From Verrucomicrobiota bacterium (lineage in GTDB: Bacteria; Verrucomicrobiota; Verrucomicrobiia; Opitutales; Puniceicoccaceae): a stretch of 64,000 nucleotides of DNA. Positions 23,302 to 33,595 of this stretch are shown one piece after another. Positions within the stretch are counted from its first letter, which is position 1. Each line of letters begins with the position of its first letter. A model generated the notes under the pieces. The model made no database searches and was not told the DNA's origin. It saw only the letters and a program-made list of their open reading frames with translations. The translations under genes and the position numbers were made by a program. The stretch lies in the NCBI GenBank assembly GCA_038744685.1, contig JBCDMB010000012.1, positions 31,500-95,499 of the forward strand. Direction: 5' to 3'.

Positions 23302-24447
23302 ACGTCCGAGTCATTCCCCGCTGCTGCGTTGCGGCCAACCGGGCCGCCCGCTCTGAGCCAGGCATGAACAAATGGATCCAGTTCTCCATCCATAACGCCC
23401 TGAATATTGGATGTCTCCTCGCCTGTCCGAAGATCCTTGACCATCTGATAGGGCTGGAAAACGTAGTTCCGAATCTGATTCCCCCAGGCAATTTCACCCT
23501 TCTCCCCATAAAATTTCTCCATCTCCGAACGCTTCTCGTCCTCCATCTGTTCGTAGATGCGCGACTTCAGCATCTTCATCGCAGTCGCCTTGTTCTTGTG
23601 CTGGGAGCGATCACTTTGACAAGCGGCCACCAGGCCGGTCGGCAGGTGTGTCAGACGGACCGCCGAGTCGGTCTTATTCACGTGCTGCCCACCCTTCCCA
23701 CTGGACCGGTAGGTATCAATCCGTAAATCCTCATCGCGAATCTCCAGCTCGATGTCGTCATCCACTTCCGCAATCACATCCACCGAGCAGAAGGAGGTGT
23801 GCCGTCTCTTATTGGAATCAAACGGGCTGATCCGCACCAAGCGATGAACCCCCCGCTCCGCTTTGGAGAACCCATAAGCATTATCCCCCGAGATTCGTAG
23901 AGTGGCCCTCGATATTCCCGCTTCTTCCCCCGGTTGAATATCCTGCACCTCGACCTCAAATCCCGAGCGTTCACTCCACCGAGTGTACATCCGCAAAAGC
24001 ATATCCGCCCAATCACAGGACTCGGTCCCTCCAGCACCCGCATGGATGCTGAGGATCGCATCCTTCGCGTCATGCGGACCACTCAGGAAAGACTGCAGCT
24101 CCAACCGATCGATTTTTTTCTGGAGAGCGCCTGCCAACTGTTCGGTCTCCGCAGCAGCCGTCATAGCATCTTCGCCCTCTTCTTCATCGGCCAGCTCTGC
24201 CATGGTTTTGACGTCCTCCACTTCGGACTGGAGACCCTCCATCCCCTCCACAAGGCGCTTCATCCGACTGACCTCGCCCGTGAGTCTCTGGGCTTCTTCG
24301 TTGTTATCCCAAAACCCGGGCTCCGACATCTTTTGCTCCGATGCCGCTATCTCCTTCTTCTTTTGATCGACGTCAAAGATACCTCCAGAGGTAACCGGCA
24401 CGCTTGTGCAGTTCATCAATCTGGGAAAGAAGCTCGGGCGTAATCAT
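23298..24447 (-). CDS. prfB: peptide chain release factor 2 (programmed +1 frameshift)
   Basis: RF2 terminates translation at UGA and UAA codons. The gene is read in two frames: a 24-codon start ORF from ATG 24447 ([16 protein letters not shown]...) ends at CTT TGA C, and a +1 shift at 24376-24374 continues in the main frame ([16 protein letters not shown]...) to 23298, giving about 382 residues. The GGQ motif ([17 protein letters not shown]) that triggers peptide release is present, and the tripeptide region for stop-codon recognition lies upstream in the [23 protein letters not shown] area. The GGAGGTATCTTTGAC context is the standard autoregulatory site: low RF2 raises frameshifting. The gene overlaps the ATP-grasp-like gene downstream. 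Confidence 0.97.
24372..24386 (-). promoter_or_regulatory. RF2 +1 frameshift site
   Basis: On the - strand the sequence is GGAGG TAT CTT TGA C. GGAGG is the internal Shine-Dalgarno-like stimulator three bases before the CTT slippery codon; UGA followed by C is a poor terminator. In known prfB genes the ribosome slips from CUU to UUU and reads GAC next. The spacing is identical to the Escherichia coli site. Confidence 0.97.
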
Positions 24448-24560
24448 AGTGAAAATTCTAGGCACCCTCTGATCAGGAAACCGTCCTGATTGAGAAACAG
24501 GTCACTAGAATCGTCAACCGGTTTCGCAATCGAAGGGAAACCCGCGAACTGCGGAGGGAC

Positions 24561-25655
24561 CTACGAAGCGAACCCTCCCTTGAGATAAACCACTGGGAAT
24601 CTTCTAGTCGTCGAATTGATCGCACCGGCCAGCAAGCGGCTCGTTACACCATTCTCACAAACCAGACAAACCGTCCGGTCCTCCGGGAGAATCGTTGGAT
24701 CTTCCAATATATCGTCGGTCCGAATGCTCTCGGCACTACTGAGAATTCCTGAAGGGGCCGGAACTCCTTCCCTTAAGTTCACCAGGAGGAATGGTTTGTT
24801 CATGGAGCAAGCCCTTTCAATTCTCTCCAGGGTCCAGTCGGCTTCTTCACTTTCCCCCTCTTCGTTCCCGAATCTCTCCGGTGACTTTGCCCCCGGGATC
24901 CTGAACTGCACGGATTCATTGGTCACTGCATGGACGGAAGTCACGACTCCCGGTGCGACCGTTCCCGATCCGGTGATTACATTCACCGCTTCACGAGCTT
25001 GCCAGTTTCCCGCTAGAGAGGAGGTTGTTCCCATCATACCAGTCACCTCGCAATTTGAGGATCCATCAGCGGCGGCGAAAAGATCACGAAACCGTGCCCC
25101 ATATTCCGCCCAAAAAAGAGCCATCTGAAAGCTGTCTCCATGGAGACCAGCAAAAATCCACGGACGGCCGACTTCGGCGCATACCTGATCGATGCAGACT
25201 CTGGTTTGAAAATTATCGGTAGCGTCAATCACAAGATCATGGCTCTCGGCGATAGACGTTCCATTCTCAACCCCGAAGGCCTCGACCCGCGCTGAGACCT
25301 CGATGAAGGGATTCTGCCGACGGATGCGGCCCACCGCAGTCACCGCCTTACTTCGACCGGCATCTTCGAGGGAATACAACCACTGGCGGGCAATGTTCGT
25401 AGGTTCAATTGAATCGGGATCCATCACAGTGAGGTGGCCGACACCTGCTCCTGCCAAAGCCTGCAAAACCGGGCAGCCGAGCCCACCTGCACCGACCACC
25501 AAAACCCGTGAACACTTCAGCTTCAACTGCCCCTCCAAACCGATACGCGGCAAACCGATCTGGCGGGAGTAAAAAGACCGCTCTTCGCTGGAAAGTGACT
25601 CTCCGGAGAAACGATCAAAAACAGCTCTCAAGTACGACACAGGCAGACGATACAA
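24561..25655 (-). CDS. ThiF/MoeB-type E1-like enzyme with rhodanese-like domain
   Basis: A 364-residue protein. The first 240 residues form an adenylating E1-like domain: VLVVGAGGLGCPVLQALAGAG (as VLVVGAGGLGC and PVLQALAGAG), MDPDSIEPTNIARQ and DLVIDATDNFQTRV. The C-terminal part is rhodanese-like with VCLVCENGVTSRLL, a C-x-x-G-x-x-S active-site loop. The two zinc-binding CxxC pairs of standard MoeB/ThiF are missing: the first region reads ARFRDLFAAAD and the second carries a single Cys (NCEVTG). It could activate the MoaD C-terminus for molybdopterin synthesis, since no other MoeB is seen in the window, or serve ThiS. It stands alone on the - strand. Confidence 0.8.
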   Translation of the reverse strand: MYRLPVSYLRAVFDRFSGESLSSEERSFYSRQIGLPRIGLEGQLKLKCSRVLVVGAGGLGCPVLQALAGAGVGHLTVMDPDSIEPTNIARQWLYSLEDAGRSKAVTAVGRIRRQNPFIEVSARVEAFGVENGTSIAESHDLVIDATDNFQTRVCIDQVCAEVGRPWIFAGLHGDSFQMALFWAEYGARFRDLFAAADGSSNCEVTGMMGTTSSLAGNWQAREAVNVITGSGTVAPGVVTSVHAVTNESVQFRIPGAKSPERFGNEEGESEEADWTLERIERACSMNKPFLLVNLREGVPAPSGILSSAESIRTDDILEDPTILPEDRTVCLVCENGVTSRLLAGAINSTTRRFPVVYLKGGFAS

Positions 25656-25678
25656 AGGGTTTCCAACACCCTCAAAAC

Positions 25679-25710
25679 AAAAAAGGCGGGGCCGAAAACT
25701 CGACCCCGCC
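25679..25710 (-). terminator. intrinsic terminator of the porin gene
   Basis: On the - strand GGCGGGG-TCGAGTTTTCGG-CCCCGCC is followed by six T residues (25684-25679), a typical Rho-independent terminator. It lies 346 bp beyond the porin stop because MITE copy 4 is inserted between them. Without the element the distance would be about 30 bp. Confidence 0.85.
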
Positions 25711-25728
25711 CACCAAACAACTACCTTA

Positions 25729-26041
25729 GGGCACTTCGATTAACCTCCTTTGGCTCGTGATTGCGGCACCGCCGGAATCCGGGTGAGGCTGCGGAGAGGT
25801 TTGCGGGCCAGAGGCCCTCGGACCTCTCCGCCAACGCTGCCCGGAACCGGTGCTGCCGCAACCCCTTCCCTTCGGTAGGCTCAGGGCCTTGAGTCTTGTC
25901 GAAAGGCGGGGCGAGACACTTTTGGTTTTGAGCCGCGTTGCGGCTTCGCAGACGGGCTTCTAGCACGCCAAGCGAAGCCGTCGCCTTGCTCAAAACCAAA
26001 ATTGCTCTCGTCACGTCCAAAGGAGGTTAATCGAAGTGCCC
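25729..26041. mobile_element. MITE copy 4 with nested 39-bp segment
   Basis: A 313-bp copy with intact 25-bp inverted ends and flanks CTTA (25725-25728) and TTTA (26042-26045), an imperfect 4-bp duplication. It carries the same nested 39-bp segment as copy 2 (ttcggtaggctcaggg... ttgagtcttgtcg). It sits between the porin stop codon and the terminator, outside the cassette-like array, showing that the element is not confined to it. Confidence 0.9.
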
Positions 26042-26056
26042 TTTATTTGAACAAAC

Positions 26057-27337
26057 CTAGTAGATGAAATTGATTTCGATGGTGAACATCGTCTTGTCGA
26101 GCGCGCCCGCCAGGCCGCCTACGTTTCCACCGACTCCGCCGGTTCCAACCCCACCGTCAGTGGAGTAGTCTCCAAACTTCGTGACCACTGAGAAATACTC
26201 GGCGAACTTGTAGGCAGCAACGAAGTCGATCTCGGTTCCCCCATTTTGCCCGGGAGCACTCTTCGACTCCGGATCGAACCAGTGGTAGATTACCTTGGTC
26301 ATGATTCCGTTACCCACCGGGATTTTGTAACCCGCGTAGATGTAGTAGTCCTCCAGACCATCGGTGAATCCATTGAGAGGAATCAGGGCATCGGCAAACC
26401 CGTTGAACTTGTGAACCGTTGCATAAGGCGTTCTGAACCCGGGCTCAAGAATCTCAAAGCCAGCACCAAGAGTCACTCCGAACACATTGGTCGACAGATC
26501 GCCCGCGTAGTAAAAGCCGTCGTAATCCAGTGGTGAAGGATCAATCGCTTCCTGCCAGGCGATACTGGCAGCATACTTGAACTTTTGTTCCGAAACCGAG
26601 AATCCTCCGACAACCCGGGATCCAATGGTTTGGTTGGAAGAGCCCGCATTTCCGGTGTCTTCACCTTCGATATTGTAATAGAACGCCGTAAGCGTTGCCT
26701 TCTCTGGAAAACCGTAGGCGAAGTTGAAACCGAACGAATCAATATCGTTCTCCTCCGCAGTCACGGTATTCTGCTGGCCAAAGTAGAAAGCTTTCGCCGA
26801 AAGGTTTTCAATTCCGGTAAAGTCACCGGTTCCACCGTCAAAAGTCTGATCGTTCATCCTCCACCCGACGGATCCGATGAAGCGCTGGTCATCAAGATTG
26901 TATACCTGACGTCCCACCTTTGCTTTCCCGTAGTCTGGATTTGCATACTGGATCCAGAGTTGGTTGAGCTCCGTGCCCTCACCGGCTTCATCGAGCGGTT
27001 GGATGTCTCCTTCCACCGAAGTAAGAGTCTCCCCTTCTGCCATGGCTGTGAACCCATAGAAGTTGGGTGTGGTGTAGCCGTATCGGATGCGGAAAGCCGT
27101 TCCATCCCGGTCGGCGGGACTCCCGTCCGGAAGATTGCCGGATGGCGTGTCTAAATCGAAGACTTCGTTCCGCAAACGGATATTGATGTTGAACTTCCCA
27201 GGGACGGTTTCTTCGAGCTTGTTGAATCCTTGAGTCAGCAAAGATTCTTTTGGCTCGGGTGCGTCTTGGGCGAGGAGAGAGACCGCACCAGATATGGCTA
27301 GGAACGGAATGGATGCGATTAGTTTTCGATTTTTCAT
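26057..27337 (-). CDS. outer-membrane porin, alginate-export-like
   Basis: A 426-residue beta-barrel protein with a signal peptide (ASIPFLAISGAVSLLA) and alternating strands up to a C-terminal ...KTMFTIEINFIY ending in an aromatic residue, as needed for outer-membrane insertion. The motif KVGRQVYNLDDQRFIGSVGW and the following RMNDQTFDG resemble the alginate-export (porin) family. It is the last gene of the nitrate assimilation cluster and probably carries nitrate or nitrite across the outer membrane; the exact substrate is inferred from location. A 157-bp AT-rich region upstream (27338-27494) holds its promoter; no box was recognised. Confidence 0.82.
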   Translation of the reverse strand: MKNRKLIASIPFLAISGAVSLLAQDAPEPKESLLTQGFNKLEETVPGKFNINIRLRNEVFDLDTPSGNLPDGSPADRDGTAFRIRYGYTTPNFYGFTAMAEGETLTSVEGDIQPLDEAGEGTELNQLWIQYANPDYGKAKVGRQVYNLDDQRFIGSVGWRMNDQTFDGGTGDFTGIENLSAKAFYFGQQNTVTAEENDIDSFGFNFAYGFPEKATLTAFYYNIEGEDTGNAGSSNQTIGSRVVGGFSVSEQKFKYAASIAWQEAIDPSPLDYDGFYYAGDLSTNVFGVTLGAGFEILEPGFRTPYATVHKFNGFADALIPLNGFTDGLEDYYIYAGYKIPVGNGIMTKVIYHWFDPESKSAPGQNGGTEIDFVAAYKFAEYFSVVTKFGDYSTDGGVGTGGVGGNVGGLAGALDKTMFTIEINFIY

Positions 27338-27494
27338 TTATTGTGTTTGTTTTGGAAGAGTGCGCTCACGCGCGTGCTTTTATGCATCACTTTGGATGCC
27401 AAAATTATTAATACGAAACCTTTATACATTAATATTATTCATGTTTTGGCTGAAAGAATTTCGTCTGTGATTTTGATCGGCAAATTACTCCACG

Positions 27495-29246
27495 TTAGTA
27501 AACGTCCCGCTGATAGTGCTTCTCCGATTTCAGCTTCTTCACGTAACCGGAAGCCTCGTCTTCGGACATCTTTCCGTGTTCGGCAATGATCTCGTGGAGA
27601 GCGAGATCCACGTCCTTTGCCATTCTCGATGCGTCTCCGCAAACGAAGAAAGAAGCTCCTCCTTCGAGCCACGCAAACAACTCAGCTCCCTGCTCCCGCA
27701 TACGATCCTGAACGTAGATCTTCTCCTTTTGGTCGCGGGAAAAAGCGGTGTCCAATCGCTGGAGCTTTCCGTCTTTGAACCATTGCTCTAAGGTGTCTCG
27801 ATAGAGGAAATCGGTCGCACACTTCTGATCTCCAAAAAACAGCCAGTTTCGGCCCGAAGCCTCCTTTGCGATCCGATCTTCCATGAAGGCTCTAAAGGGG
27901 GCGATACCCGTTCCCGGACCAATCATGATCGCATCCTGAGAAAGGTCCTCGGGAGGACGGAAATTCTTATTCGCGTGCGTGTAGACCATCACTTCAGAAC
28001 CCTCCGGAGCGAGGGATAAGAAATCAGAGCACACTCCAAATCTTGTCCGCCCCTCCTTCTCATAAAACACCCGTGCAACAGTGACGTGAACCTCACTAGG
28101 ATGGGCTTCCGGACTGGATGAGATGGAATACAAACGGTGATTCAGCTTCTTTAAGATCGAGACCAAAGCCTCTCCGTTTGCGAACTGAACCGGGTAGTCG
28201 GTAACGAGATCGAGCAAGTCACGGCCCCAGCAATACTCATCAAAAGCCTTCTTGTTCTCAATGAGTGTGAGAAGGGATTCGCTTCCATTACTGGCAGCCA
28301 CAGCTTCTGCCAATTTTTTGGTTACATTGGTGATCTCAAAATCAGAACGAAGAGCCTCTTCGAGCGACTTGCTGGCACCATCCGCACCCATCACTTCCCC
28401 TTTTGGATCGAGCTCCAGACGTGCAATCAGATCATTCACGAGCTTTTCATTGTTGAGAGGAATCACCGCAAGTGCATCCCCGACCTCGTATTCAAGCCCC
28501 GAACCCTCCAACGAGAGGGATACGTGCCGGGTTTCCTTGGCTGAACCTTCTTTATTCAAGTTTAGATTCTGAAGGACTTTGGCTGGAAATGGGTTCTTCT
28601 TTCCATAGGCTTCGGCGACTTCAGTCTCGGCGGAAACCTCTGGTGCAACGACCGTTTCTGTTGGAGCGGAACTCGCCAAAGCAGATCCCAGTGATTGGAT
28701 CCAACCTTCAAAAGGTTCCTCAAACTCAACGTCAGCGTCGACCCGATCAACAAGCCTTTTCGCCCCCAGAGTCTCGAGGCGCCCGTCGAAGTCCTTCGCA
28801 CATTTACAAAACTCCGGGTAGCTGGTATCCCCGAGACCGAAGACAGCAAAAGAGGTTTTCTCGAGGCGCGGCGCACCTTCGTCCATGAGAAAGGAATGTA
28901 ACCCCGCTGCATTATCCGGTGGTTCGCCATCACCATAGGTGCTGGATACCAAAACAAGGTTTTCTTCCTCGGTAATTTTGTCCGTTGAATAGGCGTCCAT
29001 GTCGACAACTGTCGCTTCAACACCGGAGGACTTCAGTTGTTTGGCTGCTTGACCGGCAAGTGCTTCCGCATTGCCCGTTTGAGATCCAAAAAGGATCGTT
29101 GCTTTGACGGCGGGAGTTTCCTCCACCGCTTCCCCCGGACGTTCTGAGAACATACCTGCCAGAAAACCGTTGAGCCAGGCACGCTGGTCCGCGGAAAACG
29201 GCGCATTATCCGGAACGAAGGGGATATATGAGTTAGACTGTGGCAT
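27495..29246 (-). CDS. diflavin reductase, CysJ-like, partner of NirA
   Basis: A 583-residue NADPH diflavin oxidoreductase like the sulfite reductase flavoprotein. Order of domains: an N-terminal extension with [17 protein letters not shown], a flavodoxin domain ([34 protein letters not shown]), an FAD-binding domain with connecting region ([17 protein letters not shown], i.e. the RxYS motif) and an NADP domain ([18 protein letters not shown], ending in ...[11 protein letters not shown]). The C-terminal aromatic ending is typical. It overlaps the nirA stop by 14 bp, so it most likely delivers electrons from NADPH to the nitrite reductase, replacing ferredoxin. Confidence 0.93.
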   Translation of the reverse strand: MPQSNSYIPFVPDNAPFSADQRAWLNGFLAGMFSERPGEAVEETPAVKATILFGSQTGNAEALAGQAAKQLKSSGVEATVVDMDAYSTDKITEEENLVLVSSTYGDGEPPDNAAGLHSFLMDEGAPRLEKTSFAVFGLGDTSYPEFCKCAKDFDGRLETLGAKRLVDRVDADVEFEEPFEGWIQSLGSALASSAPTETVVAPEVSAETEVAEAYGKKNPFPAKVLQNLNLNKEGSAKETRHVSLSLEGSGLEYEVGDALAVIPLNNEKLVNDLIARLELDPKGEVMGADGASKSLEEALRSDFEITNVTKKLAEAVAASNGSESLLTLIENKKAFDEYCWGRDLLDLVTDYPVQFANGEALVSILKKLNHRLYSISSSPEAHPSEVHVTVARVFYEKEGRTRFGVCSDFLSLAPEGSEVMVYTHANKNFRPPEDLSQDAIMIGPGTGIAPFRAFMEDRIAKEASGRNWLFFGDQKCATDFLYRDTLEQWFKDGKLQRLDTAFSRDQKEKIYVQDRMREQGAELFAWLEGGASFFVCGDASRMAKDVDLALHEIIAEHGKMSEDEASGYVKKLKSEKHYQRDVY

Positions 29247-31005
29247 GATTGAAAAATAGTGTTTTCAGGGCTTCGATGTCGTGACGCCGGACGAACTCGA
29301 GGAAACTCTCACCTCTCTCGCGACCGGCCATGTATCGCTCCAACATATACTCGATGACATCCGGCAACTCGTCCCCAGGTATTCCGTTGTGAAGTTCCCG
29401 GGCAATACCCTGTTCGTTATCCACTCCACCTCCGATGACCATATTGTATCCTTCAACGGATTCACCGTCCCGCTTCACCGGCGTAGCGACGAGGCCGATA
29501 TCACCAATGTAATGTTGAGCACAAGAGTTAGGGCATCCGGTCAGGTGAATGTTGATCGGTTGGTCCAATGAAATCTCACCGGAAAGTCTTTCGCTTATCT
29601 TCATGGCATGGCCCTTGGTGTCTGCCGAGGAAAACCTACAGCCCCGATTTCCCGTGCAGGCTACCAAGCCTCCTGTAACAAAGTTAGCCGTATATTCCAG
29701 CTGGAGCGCCTTAATCTCCCCCTTCACCGTTTCCAAATCGGCATCGGAGATGTGGGGCAGAATAACGTTCTGCCATACGGTCAGTCGAATATCTCCCGTC
29801 CCGTAGCGTCGTGAGATTTTCGCGAGTCCTCTCATTTGCTCTGGAGTCAGGAAACCAACTGGAACGACCACGCCGATGTAGTTCAGACCTTTTTGCTTTT
29901 GAGGGTGCACTCCCAGGTAACCGTGACGGACAATTTCGAATCTCGGCTCACACTCGTCGAACGGTAAGCAGCCCATCGTGAAGGCGAGTTTCTTCTGCGT
30001 CTCCTCGAGAAACTTTTCGACACCCCAATCATCAATTAAATACTTCAGACGCGCCTTTTTACGGTTCGTGCGACAACCGTGCTCTACAAAAACTCGAACC
30101 ATTGCCGCAGCGACAGGAACACACTCATCGGGCCTGAGCAGCAAACCGCAGTCGCTGGCAAACTGCCTGTGCCCTGTGATTCCACACAGCTGAACTCGGA
30201 AATATACCCCGGGATCGACACCGTGCCCCTCTCCGACCCGAACCGCGAGAAAGCCAATATCGTTTGTATCCGCGCAGACACTAATCGAACCTCCACCGTC
30301 AAAAGAAATGTTAAACTTCCGCGGAAGATCATACATTTCCCGGGTGTTCAGGATATACGTATGCATGTTTCTCGCGAGGGGGAGGACATCGTACACTTCG
30401 TTTGGATCGAAACCGGCAGTCGGCGAAGCGGTAACGTTACGAAGATTGTCTGCTCCAGAGCCTTTCGAGGTGAGTCCGAGGTCAGCCAAGTGAAGTAAAA
30501 CCTTCATTGAATCCTTCGGCATGATCTCACGGATTTGAAAGTTACCCCGGGTCGTCACATGAGCATATTGACCTCCCCATTTTTCCGCGATCTCCGCAAG
30601 GCCTTCCATCTGGTGAGCCAGTAAGGCGCAGCCCGCAATTCGGCAGCGAAGCATCAGGGAGTCCTGTGCCGGCTTCACGTAGAAGAGGCCGTGAAACTTC
30701 CAGCGAAAGACATCGCCACCCTCGGGAAACTTGTCCTGTTCGGCGTGCTCCCAGATTTTGTCGAAAACATCCAGACCATGTTCCTCGTGCTTGATCTTCT
30801 CCTCCTTGCAAAGGTCTTCGATGGGAACTCCATAGACCTCCTCGAGCTTGTTCCCGGTTACGGACTCTCCAGCATTATTCGTGATCCGACCGTCTGCGGT
30901 TTCTCCGAGAAAAGAACTGCCCGCCCTCTGAGCGACTCCGGAAAAGAATCCCTCAAGATAGTTTTTCTGCTCACGGGAAAAACCGGTCTGATTCGGAATA
31001 TTCAT
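29233..31005 (-). CDS. nirA: siroheme nitrite reductase (NirA type)
   Basis: A 590-residue nitrite/sulfite reductase hemoprotein that reduces nitrite to ammonium with six electrons. Two ferredoxin-like half domains are seen ([16 protein letters not shown] and [20 protein letters not shown]), with the cofactor-binding cysteines C-x5-C in [18 protein letters not shown] and C-x3-C in [18 protein letters not shown]. An N-terminal [16 protein letters not shown] segment is shared with its two neighbours. A sulfite reductase is the main alternative, but the nitrate cluster argues for nitrite. The gene follows the small accessory gene by three bases. Confidence 0.94.
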   Translation of the reverse strand: MNIPNQTGFSREQKNYLEGFFSGVAQRAGSSFLGETADGRITNNAGESVTGNKLEEVYGVPIEDLCKEEKIKHEEHGLDVFDKIWEHAEQDKFPEGGDVFRWKFHGLFYVKPAQDSLMLRCRIAGCALLAHQMEGLAEIAEKWGGQYAHVTTRGNFQIREIMPKDSMKVLLHLADLGLTSKGSGADNLRNVTASPTAGFDPNEVYDVLPLARNMHTYILNTREMYDLPRKFNISFDGGGSISVCADTNDIGFLAVRVGEGHGVDPGVYFRVQLCGITGHRQFASDCGLLLRPDECVPVAAAMVRVFVEHGCRTNRKKARLKYLIDDWGVEKFLEETQKKLAFTMGCLPFDECEPRFEIVRHGYLGVHPQKQKGLNYIGVVVPVGFLTPEQMRGLAKISRRYGTGDIRLTVWQNVILPHISDADLETVKGEIKALQLEYTANFVTGGLVACTGNRGCRFSSADTKGHAMKISERLSGEISLDQPINIHLTGCPNSCAQHYIGDIGLVATPVKRDGESVEGYNMVIGGGVDNEQGIARELHNGIPGDELPDVIEYMLERYMAGRERGESFLEFVRRHDIEALKTLFFNHATV

Positions 31006-31008
31006 ACC

Positions 31009-31254
31009 CTACCCAACATCGCCTGTTCTTGTTTCGTCCTCAGGCTCGTCTTGCTTAGGTCCGACTGACTCCTCAGCCTCCGTTGATACCCGATACTTTG
31101 GATCGAGTTGGGAGCTACGAATTTGAAAAGAGGGATTGGCTGACCGCAATGCCGCCCCGGTAAAGAAAGCCTGAAGATACTCTTTCTGTTCGGAAGAAAA
31201 CTCCTCTCCCTCAAAGTGCTCCGTTGGCTTCTTCATGGTTAGTTCAGAGATCAT
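31009..31254 (-). CDS. small accessory protein of the nitrate/nitrite reductase cluster
   Basis: An 81-residue protein: [18 protein letters not shown], then FSSEQKEYLQAFFTGAALRS, then a polar acidic tail. The middle matches the N-terminal segment of NirA ([16 protein letters not shown]) and of the diflavin reductase ([17 protein letters not shown]). The start at 31254 has AAGGAG eight bases upstream and overlaps the nasA stop. It may bind the same partner surface and assemble the complex, or compete for it; this is an inference. No enzymatic motif is present. Confidence 0.7.
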   Translation of the reverse strand: MISELTMKKPTEHFEGEEFSSEQKEYLQAFFTGAALRSANPSFQIRSSQLDPKYRVSTEAEESVGPKQDEPEDETRTGDVG

Positions 31255-33595
31255 TTCTCGTCTCCTTATCAGTTTCTGAATCGGATGGTTTGTGCAGGAG
31301 AAAACGTAGGTTGGCCCTAGCCATCTCAAAACCTTCCTCGTAAAGATCCGGTCGATCTTCGCCGTGCTGCAAGGCCTCTCCCAAACCGCCTCCCTTGGAC
31401 TCCACTTTTATGGAGACGGAAGCAGACTTCAGGGCTGGCTGTTTGGATAGAGGATCCGCTTCTTCGATCGTGGAGGCATTGACCGAGAACTTTTCCCCGA
31501 ATGCCTGGTTCCAATGAATGGGCGCGAAGCAATGCCCGGGAAGAACCTCTTTCGAAAGCTTCGCCGTAATCCGAAAATCGCCGCTCTCAGACGTCACCGC
31601 AAGAAGATCGTTGTCTTCAACTCCCAGTCGTTTCGCGTCCGAGGGATGAATTTCCAGATGAGGAGCTGGGTTCAGCTCATTCAACTTTCTGACCCTCCCG
31701 GTTTTCGTCAGCGTGTGCCATTGATGGGGATACCTACCGGTGTTGAGGATGAGGCTCTCTTCGAGAGCGGATTCTCCTTTAGGCTCGTAGGGAGTTTCTA
31801 CGAATCGGGCCTTTCCTGACTCTGTGGCGAAACGTATCCGATCCGAAGCTACTCCCGAAAGAGACTTCGCCTCCTTCGGGTGCCATCCGTAGCGCTTTGA
31901 AATCCCTCCGTGACTTGCCTCAAAGCAGGGCCATTGAACTGCACCTTTCGCCAATAAATCGTAATCGACTCCATCAAGGACATACCGGGTCCGCTCGTTG
32001 CGAAACCGTTTCACTTCTTCGAAGACATCGGATGCCTTACCGAATCCGAAGCCGGGGTAGCCCATCCGACTCGCAACGCTACAAACAAGCTCCCAATCCG
32101 GCCGGGCATCACCCGGTGGATCCACTGCTTTTTGCATGAGAGTGATGCGACGTTCCGAGTTGACCATCGTTCCTTCGGCCTCTGCCCAGAGAGCGCCGGG
32201 AAAAAGGAAGTGAGCGTATTCGGAAGTCTCATTCCCCTCGTAAACGTCCTGCACGATTAGACAATCCACTTCCTTGAGTGCTTGGACGACCTGGCCGTTT
32301 TTCGGCATCGAGGCAACTGGGTTCGTGCCAATCACCCAAAGCGCACGGATCTTTCCCGCTTTCACCCGTTTAAACATCTCTACTGCATCGGGTCCCGGTT
32401 TAGCCTGAATCTTTTCGGAGGGAACTCCCCAAACCGAGGAGACAAACTCGCGGTCGGCACTTTCGGTGACTGTCCTCTGGCCCGGAAGACCTGCAGCAAG
32501 ATAGCCTACCTCTCGTCCACCCATGGCATTGGGTTGACCCGTCAAAGAGAAAGGCCCCGAACCTAGACGGCCAATCTGTCCGGTAAGGAGGTGCAGGTTA
32601 CAAATTGCTGAGGTGTGTGCGGTTCCCCGTTGCGATTGATTGAGTCCCATCGTCCAGAGACTCATCCACTTGTCAGACTCGCAAAGGATATCGAGTGCGG
32701 CAGTTATCGAAGCACCGGGTAAACCCGTAAGCTCCGAAGTCACCTCAAGAGGAAACTTGCTGACAACCGCGAGAACCCGCTCAAAACCTTCCGTGTGATC
32801 CGCGATGAATCGCTGATCAACGCACCCGCGTTGGATAAGCCCATTGAGAAGCCCGTTGAGGAGAGCTAGATCCGTCCCCGGAGCAATCTGAAGAAAAAGG
32901 TCGGCAGCTTTTGCTGTGCTGGTCAACCGCGGATCGACGACAATCAAGCGTGCTCCGGATTCTTTCATTCTTCGAGCGACCCGCTGAAAAAGGATCGGAT
33001 GGCAGTCGGCCATGTTTGAACCTATTGCCAGAAAAACGTCGGCATGATCGAAATCCTCGTAGGAAGCTTCCGGAGAATCTGCACCAAAACTCAATTTATA
33101 CCCGGAGGCCGCACTTGCCATGCAGAGACGGGAGTTGGAGTCGATATTGTTGGTTCCCCAGAAACCTTTGCAGAGCTTGTTTGCTACGTATTGCGCCTCT
33201 GTCGATATCTGTCCGGAGACATAAAAAGCTAAAGAGTCAGGCCCAGACTCATCCAGAATCGACCGCAGGCGATCCGCCACTGCGTTGAAAGTATCTTCAG
33301 GCGATTGAACTGAAAAACCTTCGTCCCGGGTCGCTCTACTCTGGAAGGTAGTGAGTCGGTCCGGATGATTCACAGGAATGGCGCAAGTGGTTCCTTTGGT
33401 GCAAAGCCTTCCCTCGTTCGCCGGATGAAGTTTATCACCACGAACCTTTTCGATTTTTCCAGACTTTGCAGACAGAACCACACCACAACCCACTCCGCAA
33501 TACGGACAGGCGGATCGGACCTCCTTGGACTCAGTCTGTACAGTTTCTCCGTTCACAGTGGCTAGTTCTTTCGCATCTCCTTCTCCGCCTCGCAT
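31244..33595 (-). CDS. nasA: assimilatory nitrate reductase catalytic subunit
   Basis: A 783-residue molybdopterin oxidoreductase of the NasA/NapA type that reduces nitrate to nitrite in the cytoplasm. An N-terminal [4Fe-4S] site C-x2-C-x3-C-x27-C is seen in ACPYCGVGC (Cys30, 33, 37) with Cys65 in GRLCTKG. The molybdenum Cys ligand lies in NSRLCMASA. Further bis-MGD contacts include [12 protein letters not shown] and [12 protein letters not shown], and the C-terminal molydopterin-binding barrel runs from [20 protein letters not shown]. There is no signal peptide. No extra [2Fe-2S] domain of the long NasA form is present. It overlaps the NrtD-like ATPase gene by 34 bp. Confidence 0.94.
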   Translation of the reverse strand: MRGGEGDAKELATVNGETVQTESKEVRSACPYCGVGCGVVLSAKSGKIEKVRGDKLHPANEGRLCTKGTTCAIPVNHPDRLTTFQSRATRDEGFSVQSPEDTFNAVADRLRSILDESGPDSLAFYVSGQISTEAQYVANKLCKGFWGTNNIDSNSRLCMASAASGYKLSFGADSPEASYEDFDHADVFLAIGSNMADCHPILFQRVARRMKESGARLIVVDPRLTSTAKAADLFLQIAPGTDLALLNGLLNGLIQRGCVDQRFIADHTEGFERVLAVVSKFPLEVTSELTGLPGASITAALDILCESDKWMSLWTMGLNQSQRGTAHTSAICNLHLLTGQIGRLGSGPFSLTGQPNAMGGREVGYLAAGLPGQRTVTESADREFVSSVWGVPSEKIQAKPGPDAVEMFKRVKAGKIRALWVIGTNPVASMPKNGQVVQALKEVDCLIVQDVYEGNETSEYAHFLFPGALWAEAEGTMVNSERRITLMQKAVDPPGDARPDWELVCSVASRMGYPGFGFGKASDVFEEVKRFRNERTRYVLDGVDYDLLAKGAVQWPCFEASHGGISKRYGWHPKEAKSLSGVASDRIRFATESGKARFVETPYEPKGESALEESLILNTGRYPHQWHTLTKTGRVRKLNELNPAPHLEIHPSDAKRLGVEDNDLLAVTSESGDFRITAKLSKEVLPGHCFAPIHWNQAFGEKFSVNASTIEEADPLSKQPALKSASVSIKVESKGGGLGEALQHGEDRPDLYEEGFEMARANLRFLLHKPSDSETDKETRNDL

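Noticed and set aside
22102..24443. Several 120-170 residue + strand frames opposite the ATP-grasp-like and prfB genes
   Set aside because: Antisense frames in GC-rich coding sequence without ribosome-binding sites or domains.
24471..24489. Terminator hairpin (atcagg...cctgat) between the E1-like gene and prfB
   Set aside because: The stem is six base pairs and there is no T-tract on either side.
26854..27494. Sigma-54 promoter upstream of the porin gene
   Set aside because: A TGGCA...TGCA pair exists, but the GG-GC spacing is 15 rather than 12 bases.
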